The position numbers and the translations under genes are program-made. From Carposina sasakii (Eukaryota; Arthropoda; Insecta; Lepidoptera; Carposinidae): 64,000 nt of DNA. Position 1 is the first letter of the stretch; each line of letters starts with the position of its first letter. The DNA lies in the NCBI GenBank assembly GCA_014607495.2, contig CP053160.1, positions 10,788,001 to 10,852,000 on the forward strand, in the 5' to 3' direction. This document shows, in pieces, positions 23,001 through 35,000 of the stretch. A model generated the notes under the pieces. It saw nothing but the letters and a program-made list of their open reading frames with translations. It made no database searches and was not told where the DNA came from.

Positions 23001-26000
23001 GCAGAGAAATGAAACTTGGAGGGTCTGCTCTTTGTATGACGTTACAGTAAGAAAGGATTCCCGAAATTCCCACGGGGATGGAACTAACGGAAATTGTAAA
23101 GTTTACGCGGATGAAATCGCGGTCGACTGCTATTTTCTTAGGTACTATCATACTATAAATTGTCATGAATAACCGACTGTCTACCTAATCATCTACCTGT
23201 CTACCTGTCATGGGTCAGCTCCACGGGAAACGGGAAAAACAGGAATTCTATAAAGTTTAAAACATTGAGTATATCCTAACATATATACATATATGTATAG
23301 ATATACACTCGGCTGTCTTCCTGAAATAGGGTAGACAGATCTTCAGGATCATAAAAGAGATCCCATGGTCACGTTTAGCATATTGGGGAAATGTTAATAA
23401 TCAGTGATAAAGTTGCTAGCCTGTCGCCTGAGAAAATGCCCGAGTTTCTTAGTCGACTCTTACGACATGCACGTAAGAGCTCAGCTGATGTATTCCAGCA
23501 AAGCCCCGCTTCAGCACAGTGACGGGAGATCCTATAAAAAATATGTAGTCTGTATCTATTTTTTTTCTTATCTAAAAGAAATGTTGCTAGAATTGACCGT
23601 AGCGGTATAAAACGTAAAAAATTAAGCATAACACAGAGGTACTTCCTTATGTACTAAAACTTGAAGCACGGTTACTGCGTCCTAGGTTTGAAAAAGACAA
23701 AGGAGATTTATAAATATTATTAAGAAAATGAAATTTTTTCACCCGAGTGAAATTCGAACTATAAAATACAAACCAATAGGGATGTTTACTATGGTTGAAT
23801 TTTAATGACTTAATTTTAATTTTATGCTTATCAGAATAAATCATCAAAATCATACCTATCTGTAAAATTACAATCTGACAAGTGTCCAAATGAGGTAGTA
23901 AAATTAAGTGGGCAAGTCCATTTTTCAAATGTGAAATTAATTGAAAATTACAACATCACATGTCCACCTGCATCATTAACAGCAAATTTTGTTTTGTACA
24001 TACATACATAAAAATCACGCCTCTTTCCCGGAGGGGTAGGCAGAGATCACGGATCTCCATTTGCTACGATCCTGACACACCTCTTTCGCTTCATCTACTT
24101 TCATGATATTCTTCATGCATGCTCGTCGGTTTAGGGTACTCTTAACCTGACCTTTCTTTAGAATTTCACCAATTTGATCGGTGAACGTCCGGCGAGGTCT
24201 CCATCCTATTCCGTTTCCAATTCTTTATTGTACCATAAATTTTTTCATAGATAGTAAGTTGTAAAAGAAATAGTACATGGCGAGCTTATCTCTAAAAGAA
24301 ATTTCTTCCAGCAAACCCGTTGAATATCATCTTTCTTTGTCAGTTTACTTTCACTCATCCTCTCCACATGCCCAAACCACCTCAACATACTTACATCAAT
24401 ACATCAATCTTCGTCACCACGTCCTTATTTATACCACACTTCTTTCTGATCACCTCAATATGTGACCATATTTATAAACGCAATATTTAAAATTGCCGCA
24501 GAACAAAAGTTCTTTAACGCGCATACAAGTTACTGATAGAGTGACGTCTTAATTGTGGTAGCCGTTTGTTTGGAGCGTTTTTTGGCAACTCTAAAATTGT
24601 GATTTTGAAATCGTTATATCCCAAAAAGTTTTCACGCTAGCGAAGTTTTTCTTTGCAAATGTTTCTTTTATTTTATGATCTTTCGATATAAATACAAATA
24701 AAAAACAGTAAACGACCCTATTGTTTTTACCTGCGTTAAACCCCACAAAGAATCTCATATATTAAAATCCTGTTCAGATCTGGATTATCCTACACAGTCC
24801 CGCTCTGGGAAAGAGGCGTGGTTTTATGTATGTATGTATCAGGTGCATGCTAATTGTATTTTTTGTTACCTGCTTTAGGGGTAAGGATAGGGCGAAAATA
24901 CAGCGAGCTTAGTAACAAAAGCAGTCTGCCAACAGCCTTAGAAGAAATGCTAGCGATTACTCATATACCCAGTTGGTTGCCCATACAGAGATCGTTTCCG
25001 TAGCCCACTTTCTCCCGAGTCTGGAGTTATTGTAGTGTTAGTGCTCGTGAAGTGACGACGTGTTTATTTAATGTTTTGTTTTTAAACGAAAATGGCACGA
25101 GATTTTGTAAGTTTTTCTTTATATGAAAATGTCTTTTTATTTGGTTGTTTGTGGTGTTAGAGCTATCTGTTTATTTATTGGCATCTGCTGAAGTATTCTA
25201 GAGGCTTTTAGGTCATGAATTAAGTAGTTTACCTATTTACTTATGTCTGATTTGAATCATTTATTACTAATTTTAGAAATGTTTTAATAATAAGTTTCCA
25301 CTATTCAATCATTTGCAATAACTAGGCCGAATTGCCGTTAACTATGGTGCCACAGAGTAAACACTAACAGCTAAATCACGGCGGAATTAAATGCTCTAGT
25401 GACCGTAACGTGCAGGTGTAAAATAAAAAATAAACAAAGGTTTTTAGAGCACCTAGATTTGTTATTTACGGTATTTATTTAACTGGAACGATAAGTTATA
25501 ATTCTCGTTGACTTTTTTGAAATAATTTAATTTTATGTGATGTCTTCTTATCGTCGTCTTCTTCGAAATATTCATTGCTAGTTTTGTAAAACTTCAACTT
25601 CTTAAATAGCCTGCGAGTAATTGTTTTATCGTAACTAAGTGTACGATTGTACCTAAATGACTGCTACGAGTAGACTTTAAATTGGTGAATACTCCATTAA
25701 TCATGGTGCAAAATCTTTATTCATTCGTCCATATAACCATGAGCTTTATTTTATCTGTAACTGCGAAGTACTGTGGTCTAACGTAGGCTCGTTTACTCGT
25801 TTAGTTAGTGAAAGTAGACTTATCAGAGTTGGATGACTTTCGATCGATTTGATATTTTTAGGCTGTGTATTTTTATTTGTCGGAATGTATTATGAAGGTT
25901 GAAGTCATGGCCGGCTGTTAAATTGTTATTGGGAGCTCTTTCAAGGGTGTTTACGGGTTAAAATTTAATGTTAGTAGTACATACGTACTTTGAATAGAAT

Positions 26001-29000
26001 TGATTAATCTGTATTATTTCGTAGGTAGGTACTTCGTCCAATAATAGCATCGAAATCCAAAACTTTAATCTTTGGATTAATTGTAAGTGATGTCTATCAT
26101 ATCTCCATACAACTCCTTCCGGCCATGTCGTAAGAGTCGACTATGGAACTCGGGTATTCTCAGGCGATCAGCTAGCAACTTTTCATTGACCATTTACATC
26201 TGTCTCCGCTATGGTGGGATCTCCCTAGGCTATGTATATCAGTGTCATCCCTGGTTCTTGGGTCATGTGGTCTTATTATGTTTTCGAGTGGACTAGACTA
26301 ACTAATGTTGTTTTTATTCGTTGCGCTAAAAACTTCCACAATCAAGGTATGCGATTTGAATATGGTGCTACTATATTAAATAAAATGACTCATTGTTCGG
26401 TGAATACTATGTTTTGGGACAAGGATGCGACATTTCAGGTCAGACGAACTCTAGCACAGTAGATTAGGAGACGTTGTGATCAGCTGATATTAACCATAGT
26501 GTGTACGTTTCATAGATACACTCCTATGCCTGATTTTGCAAGTAACATTTTTTGTATCCAATGATACGGATAATGCACACACATGTAGTCATACACATTG
26601 TAACTAGCGCCATCATCCAAGGGTATACTATTCGGTGAAACGTACGTACAATGCGGGAGCGACATACTGTCTAGTGCTGGCAGTTGGTACGCTACGCAAA
26701 AGTGTTGTTGATGTCAGCTGTTGGAATTTCCGCTATTTTGATTTTCAGGTGTTTGTATAACTATTTTGGTGTTATAGCCATGGATGGTTATATTATAACA
26801 ATACCTTTGACAGCCAAATCTATGGTGAATCTGTCAAATTTAGACAATGATTCGCTTAAATAATAATAATATTAATAATTTCACAATAGTGTGGTTTATG
26901 TCAAAAGATAATGTCCAAGACCCGAGAATCGGGTCTTGGCAGTGTTGCTACCTCGGTTTTTGGAAAAGGGCAGTTGGACAAGCTAAAAAGGGCTAGATTT
27001 AGCAAAAGTGTTGCTAATAAAGGGCTAAACATAAATACAAATGCAGAAGTTAATTATTTGTATATGAAACGAATTTAGTACATACTTGAAGTATTATTAT
27101 TTATTAATAATTTAGTACCTAGGTACATAAAGTAGTATTATTAAAGAATATTTTCCAATAGTTTTTTTGATAACAACGAGTTAAGTACCTAGGTACCTCT
27201 TTAAAAAATCTGTTATACTTAGAAAGAAACTGGGGATTCCCCAGTAAAGAAGCAGAAAGATTAGGTAGGGTTGCCAATGTTGCTATAAAAAACTAAAATA
27301 TACCGAATAGTGATCATAAAGTGTGACTGACGAAAATTGTTTCATAACTTGGTAATCGTGGTACGAAGTTTTCGTATCGCTTGAAAAGAGCTAGATTGCT
27401 CTTTTCGGGCTAAAACAAGAGAAAACGAGTTCAACCACAGTAAAAAGTGCTAGATCTAGCCCGAAAAGGGCTAAGGTGGCAACACTGGGTCTTGGTAGTA
27501 TTTACGAAAGGAGGCAAAAAACCTGTATTAGTGACCACCCACAATCTATTATAATTCTATATTAAAGGGCAACAACTTTTAACTAATAGTATCTATTCTT
27601 ACACTTCTTTCTGTGTATCTAGATGGACAACTCATATCTTCCTCTTTCCTCTCCAAACTCTTCAACCCAGGATCAAAGGAAAACCATTTTCTTCCAGGAA
27701 TTCGGTGAGCCGACGGAGACGGAAAAGCCGACCAGCGAGGAGTATGCCGTTGCGAAATGGCTGAAGGCGAACGTGCCAACGAAGAAGACCAAGTTCCTGA
27801 ACCATCACGTGGAATACTTCACGGGTGAGCTGGTTTATTGACAACCAAAACTGCGGCCAATTGCCGTAAACTTCTTACGGGTGGCGGCCGTAAACTGTAG
27901 ATAGGTTTGAAATAGCTTTTGCTGCAAGGTTAGGTTAGTAAGGTAAAACAATTTGAAAGGGTGATATTAAAAGTAAATAAAACATACAGGCGAACTGATA
28001 ACATCTCTTTTTTGAAGTCGGTTAAAAACTACACCATCAACACTGATTTGATTCGTTATCGGTCGGTCGCTTGATTGTCGTATTTGTGTGAGAAAAGCGG
28101 CAGTAGGTTTAATGCACCTTCTTTGACAATGTATTATCCTATATCTTCTTCTTGGTTATCATTCCTGTGCTGATAAGGGCTTCACTAGAATACATACATC
28201 AGTTGCATCTCCTTCCGGGCATGTCTTAAGAGTCGATTAAGGAATTCGAACATTCCCTCAAGCGAGAAGCTAGCAACTTGTCACTGATCATTGACATCTG
28301 GCCCCGCTAGCTTAACGTGGCTGTGGGTTCTCTTTTATGATCCTGCAGTTCTGGATACCCCGTTTCGGGAACACCGCCGTGCCTATTTGTGCTATGTATG
28401 TATGTATGCTATCATTCTACGCGTGTATTACAACTCTTACGACATACAATAACGTGCATAAACGCTGCTAATCATCTATGATCAGAGCATTATTAATATT
28501 CAAAATCCCTTTGTTGCCCATACACGGGATGACGGGAAGGACTCTGCCAAGATACACCGAAATATCTTTTGTATGAAAGCGCAATTACATATAATGATAT
28601 TGTCGAAATGCGTAGTACGATGGCCTCCGCGCCAGCGATGAAGTCACAGAAATGTGGCGCCACTAGTCATATGATCACTCCTGTGTGCTACAAGAGAATT
28701 GTAGTTCCGATTATGGTCACAGGACAGCGGGTCACAGTGCAATGCTCTGGCGCTGCTGTACGTCGTTCATTGCACTTTTTCTTAGTGTTATATTATCAAT
28801 GGAGGCGCGGCAATGTACTACATTCTACATGAGGGGTATAGAAGCAAAAACGCCTCTGTCCATTGGCCGTCCAAATGGACAGAGGCGTTTTTGCTTCTAT
28901 ACCCCTCACATATGAATTACAATATGTTGGCTTTTTATGCGGATTCATGACCTTCATATTATGTTGTTGTGTTGTATGTAGCTCTATATTATGTGTCTTT

Positions 29001-32000
29001 GTAGTGCAGAATAATAGATAATAATTTGTGATAAACCTATAGTACTACCTAATACATAGGTCAACCGTGACTTACTGCACGGTAGGTTGCAAGCAGAGTT
29101 GAATAGCACCATCCCATATCTACTCGTGGGTATCGTAAGAGGCGATTAAGGGTATCCGGGAGATGGGCAGCAGCGCCTCCCATGTTGACTACATAGTCCC
29201 AAAATCACACTACGGTCACCGACCCGCTTGCTCAGCGTGGTTACTATGGGCAAAAATGCCCCTATGGCAGTAGCCTTATGGTGTGCCTTGGGAGAGGCCT
29301 ACATCCCGCAGTGGACTGCAATAGGCTGGTTTGTAAGACAAAGGAATACCTAATAGTAAGTACATGAAATAAATTCGGAGGTACGCCACGGCATTGAATC
29401 CGCACCCACGCCATATCAAACCTACCGCTACTTCACAGCTCTTGTTACATTGGCACTTATAATCACGAGTTGTCCACGTAATATTGAATTGATACCAAAT
29501 CGCGAATGGGGTCAAATGCATTTGATTCGGATAAGTTTTAACGTCTCCGCTGCCGAACGCCCGAGAAATTCCGAAATAGACAGATCGCTGACTCTTTCCG
29601 CCTTCGAAAATAACTTCGGCGTGAGTTGAGAGACTTTTGAATTATTGTTTTGAGTTTATATTGGGTTGTAAAGAATCTTATGTTGTGCCTTGTTTGTTTT
29701 ATGAATAGGACGTTAGGCTCACTTCGTCGATAGTGACGATGCGCTCATATATAAATATGACATTCATTACTTTAGAGAAGTTCCTCCATGTACCGACCAA
29801 TCTATAATCCTATATACAGGTGATTTTTCGTTGCCACCCTTAACAAAGGGTACGTACTCTATACATCAAATAAAGTAAGTTTATGCTAAAAAATGCTGGA
29901 AAACGATATAAATTATTTAAAAAAAAACTTAATTACTCGATCGGACGAAATTTATAGTGTCCAGTGTTTATGCTAGTTTTTTCATAGACAGATATTAAAT
30001 TATTACTTGTGAAAAAATCTTGCTACGCGCGTCTATGTGCATTTATGCAGAAAAACGCAGTCTATTTACTCAACTTTGGACCCTAATATTATGGAAACCA
30101 GACACTTCCCAGGTATGCTTCCATGGAGAAAAATGATCGTGATGATGAGGAGTGTCCGTAGTTTTCGGGAACGTTGACGACCAAAAAACACCTGTACAAT
30201 GTACATACGTATACACATACACACGGCTGTGTTTCCAAAAATAGTCACAAGATAAACAGAGCTACATGACCATGAAGGAGATCTCACAGCCACAGCATAT
30301 TAGGGCCAGATGCAGTACGATCCTACTATTATACTCCTATCGATACTATAATATCGATTAATGTTATAAATGTGAATGTTTGTGAGAATGGACGTCTGGT
30401 TTCTCTATGGCAGTTATACAGTTTATACTCGTACTTACATCCGAATAACATATAGCCTAAGTTATTTCCCGTGGATAAAGTCGCAGGCGTCAACTATAAT
30501 TTTGACTGATCCTCCACAATACAATGCTAAAGAAGTCAAAGTTCGGCATTGAATTTCGAGGGAATGTGGAATTTTTTTGTTTATTAGATACTTGATATGT
30601 ATCGTAAAAACAACATTGTGTATGGAAGCATTAATACTGGTATTTTTTATCTCGAGCCTTCTTGGCAAATCCCCATTTTATTATACACGCTTTTGTAAAT
30701 ATCTGTTTGTCCATGATTTTAGTTTAGGTTTTTAACAAAGAGACATGAAGGAAGGAGTATCTATTTAGACATAGGATTATACCAAATCATAGAGGAAATT
30801 CCTCTATGATCAAATCATGATTAGCTTTATTCAAAGAAATTAAATAATCCTAAAGAAATCGTTATGATCTGATTGACACGTTCACGGCTATTATCACGAT
30901 TTTCTGATTACTTCCTTAGTTACACTGTGACCCAGTATTAAAGAGGTTATCTTAAATGTTTAGCTTAAAACACTGTTAATTGCAAGATTGTAACAAATCT
31001 TTCCATACTTATGTTATGATTGCAAAGTTACACATTTTCACTTCGATATAGGTTGAATAGAATTGATGATAGGTTGAATAGAATTGATGTAAGTATTTCG
31101 AAAAAGTGGCACTAAATGTTAAGTAAAACAACTTGTTTACCTACTCATATTTTATGCAAAATAAATGATTGATTATTGTTTATTATACAGGGTGTAACAA
31201 AAAGGGTATGTTAAGCGAAAAGCTACGTAAATAGCCCACTGTAGAGAACCTATCCACAAAATTTGAGACATGAAATTAAATGTTTATTTTTCACGATAGT
31301 ATGGAGAATTTTTAAATATCTCAGGAATTTTCATACAATCTTGAAAAATAAACATGAGATTTCGAGTCTCAAATTTTGTGGATAGGTTCTCTACAGTGGG
31401 CTATTTACATAGCTTTTAGCTTAACATACCCATTTTGTTACACCCTGTAGATAAGGAGGTACATAATACGTAAAAATATTGGGGCCTTAATTTTAGTTCC
31501 ATTTCCAGGACATAGTCGTGTCTAGGTACCTATATGTTAATTTTAGTGGTAATTATTAACCTGTATCACTGTTTGTTTTATCATTTATGTGAAATTCAGA
31601 AGAAAATTTCACGTGATTTCTTTGATTCAGGATTTTTAATAATACTGTTTCATAGTTCCTTTGAGCCGGATATTCTTCATACAAAATTTAAATATGAAAG
31701 TCATGGCACATCTTCGCTCGCTTTACAATTGTGCGTGTATACAAGGGCGTCGCCAGCCGATGGCGCAGGGGGGGGCAAGTTGACTTTACCTACTACAATT
31801 CATACTTTTCTCATTCTCTATGAATGAGAAAAGTAGGTATGAATTGTAGGTAAAGTCGACAGCACATGAAACTTTTCACTTTTACTACGAGCCTTACATC
31901 TACAGCGATTGTAATAACAACAGTATCTTAGTACTATATACATATATATTCTGTGACAGTACAGAGTCTAATGTGTAAAGCTACACGAGCACGAGCTCTT

Positions 32001-35000
32001 GACTATGCAATAAAAAACTTGTAAATGAGTTATACTCGTAATAACATTTATTAGAAAAATAAAATAAAAAGGAGTTTGAATTCGATTTTCGACTTACGGG
32101 AATGATTGTTCAAGGCTTGAACTTCAAGCAAATCAACTCAAAGACTTAGGACTTTGGTTGTATTATATTTGGCAACTTTTTTTAGAATCTCTAGGGGGGG
32201 GGGCAGCTGCCCCTCCCTGCCCCCCCTTGGCGACGCCCTTGCATGTATATTTTAAAAGTTTTTGCTTCACCTGTCAACGTATGGAGTAGGAAAATACTGC
32301 ATTTAACGCCTAAACTCATGTTCAGATAGTATTATGAAATAACGTAAGGCAAATAGTTATGTGGGTGTAACAAATGTATTGTTTATGCACCATAGTGAAC
32401 GGAACGTGTTTATGATTAGAAACAAGCTATATATTTCATTTCTTCTATGGCTGATTTATATTTCTGGGAGTTTAAAGGTTTTTTTGTTTGGGGTACGTAG
32501 TGCAATGTACCTATAGGTATTTATTTATATTTTAGGAAGGCATACCGACTACTTAGTACGATAAAATGCAAAATAACACATAAAACAAAATATATATATC
32601 AACTATAAATCTAAATATATATATAAATATATCAGCCGCGTGGTGCCGGCAGAATAGAATTCGTACCACCCCATATCTGCCCGCGGGTATCGTACGAGGC
32701 GATTAAGGGTTTCCGGGAGGTGGGCAGCAGCGCCTCCCGTGTTGACAACATAGTCCAAAATACAAACTGCGGTCACCAACCCGCCTGCCCAGCGTGGTGA
32801 CTATGGGCAAACACCCCCCATGGCAGTCTTGTGGCGTGCCCTGGGGGAGGCCTACGTCCAGCAGTGGACTGCAATAGGCTGATGATGATGACAAAATATA
32901 TAATATAGTATTTACAAAATACTGCGCAGTAAAGTGGTAACACTGCTGATCTTAAGAACAATATTTCTAAAGTCAGTCAGGAAAGAGATAAAATATTGTT
33001 AAATGTGTGCGTTAGTATAGGCAGCTTCGCTAGTGTTCCGCTTCTCCGACTACACATGGCGATATAATCTGCGATCCGCAGTTGCATTTTCGTAGTGGAG
33101 GTGTGCTACGGGCGTTGTACAGATCCCCCCTTTAAATGTCAAATCGCACTTAAACGTTTATTTATTACTATAAAAAGTCCAAAGAAGCTGTACAGAATAC
33201 AAGCAAATAACCAATTGTATCTAACACCATTCTCCCACATTGTTTCAGGTTCCAAAGCGGTTGACGCATTACTGGAGTCCAAGTTCGCTACAGGAAAGAA
33301 CCCTATCTTCGGCACCCGCCTCGAGGTAACTGACTACTTGCATCAGATGCTGCTGCACAAGCTGTTCCATAGAGCTAAAAAGGTATTGTTATATATATGT
33401 ATTGCACCCTTTAGCCTACCAAGCTCCAATCCTGCCTATACGGCTGCCTTATTCTAATTTCAAATTGTAGTTTTTTAAAAAAGCTATTTCCTTCGAGGCT
33501 CATCATTACTTACCTTGGGGTAGTTATAACGTCTTACACATCAACCTATCGCAGTCCGCTGCTGGATGTAGGCCTCGCCCAGGGCACGCCACAAGGCTAC
33601 TGCCATGGGGGATTTTGTCCATAGACACCACGCTGGGCAGGTGGGTCGGTGACCGCGGTGTGATTTTTGGACTATGTTAATGTTGCACACGAAATAATAT
33701 CCATGGAGAAGGTATAAAAGAGGAGATGGGACTATGAACTGATTCGTGTGGCAATCGTGAGGCCATGACGTCAAAATAGGGGCGGAGCTTCAGGGCCAAT
33801 GTGTGTAACGCAGTAGCTGTAACCACACGCTTATGCAAGTAGTTTGGCTAGTCACTACATGGTGGTTTTTATGTAAATGGGCAGGGTAACAGTGTTAGGA
33901 TGCTCCCCTCATCCCATACTTCACCCCCGCTCAGCGGCACACTATTTTTGTATGAAAATATACTTAGCCGCTGCTCCTCTTTTATTTCTTCTCCATGATA
34001 ATATCTCAATTCGAGCTTAATTAATAGTAAGGAAAGAGTAATTTATTTATAGTACGGAAAATTAATTAAATGGCTTTAAACCTGTACAGCATAACGGCTA
34101 CATCTGTCTCACTACATATAAAAATTGTTACCGCCCGAAATCAGGCATAGAAGTTGTTCATGAAAAGGAGTTTGGTTACCTTCTCCAGCAAGCTGCATTA
34201 GAAAATTTTATTCAAAAAAATTGTGTTTTCAAGTGATGTTGTTCATTTTCAGGTTCCAGTGAGTGAGCAAGAACTGAAGAGCAAAAAGAAGAAGGACGGC
34301 AAGAGTGGGGATGAGAAGGACGGCGATAAAGGCCATGCCAGTGCTAGCGAAGGCAAAGTATGTACCATTTCGGATTTTTTTGGATTAGTACATAATCTAG
34401 CAGAATAATGTGTTTTTTATTACGTATATTTCCTTTTTTTAGCATGTATTTGTATGCTCTCAGAGCGTCTCTCCTAATCTCAGTAGGTTCAGTCAAAAGG
34501 AATAAGTTTTAGAACTATTTCTTCTAAGAAAAGAACATTAGCAAAGGATCAAGGAGTAAGTCGATGCCCATTATTAACCTTGTAATTATACCTATTATGT
34601 ACTTTTATAAAAGTATGTTTAAGTAACAACTTTATGACCTGTAACATGTAACAAACTGAATCAGTACATATAGATTTAAGTAACAACAACTGTATAACTT
34701 GTAACATTCAAAAAACTAATCTAATCTTCACAGGACACAAAGGAAGCCAAAGAAAGGGACAACAAGGAGAAACAGGAAAAAGAAAAGAAGAAACGCAAGA
34801 TTCGTCTCGAAATGCACTTAGAGCAGGTGTTTTTAGACAGTTGGGATGCATATGTTTGGATCTACGACCCGATGCCGTGGTACTACTGGGTCTGCGGCGC
34901 GCTGCTTGTGACTGGCACTGTCGGAGTTTGTATGTTCCCACTGTGGCCTCCCCCGGTTAGGTAAGTTACTTTTCAATACTATACTAGAACGCTAAGAAGA

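Noticed and set aside
25092..25106. A start of a new, unrelated gene
   Set aside because: No downstream exon other than SEC62 exon 2 was recognised before 27698; kept only as a possible alternative SEC62 exon.
27623..27841. An independent small gene starting MDNSYLPLSS
   Set aside because: Its second half is SEC62 exon 2, with acceptor at 27697 and donor at 27825; the N-terminal part is intron.
29276..29521. 81-aa frame ending SPLRDVGLSQGTP
   Set aside because: Translation of SINE sequence; the same peptide fragment appears in frames at 32703 and 42731, which are other SINE copies.
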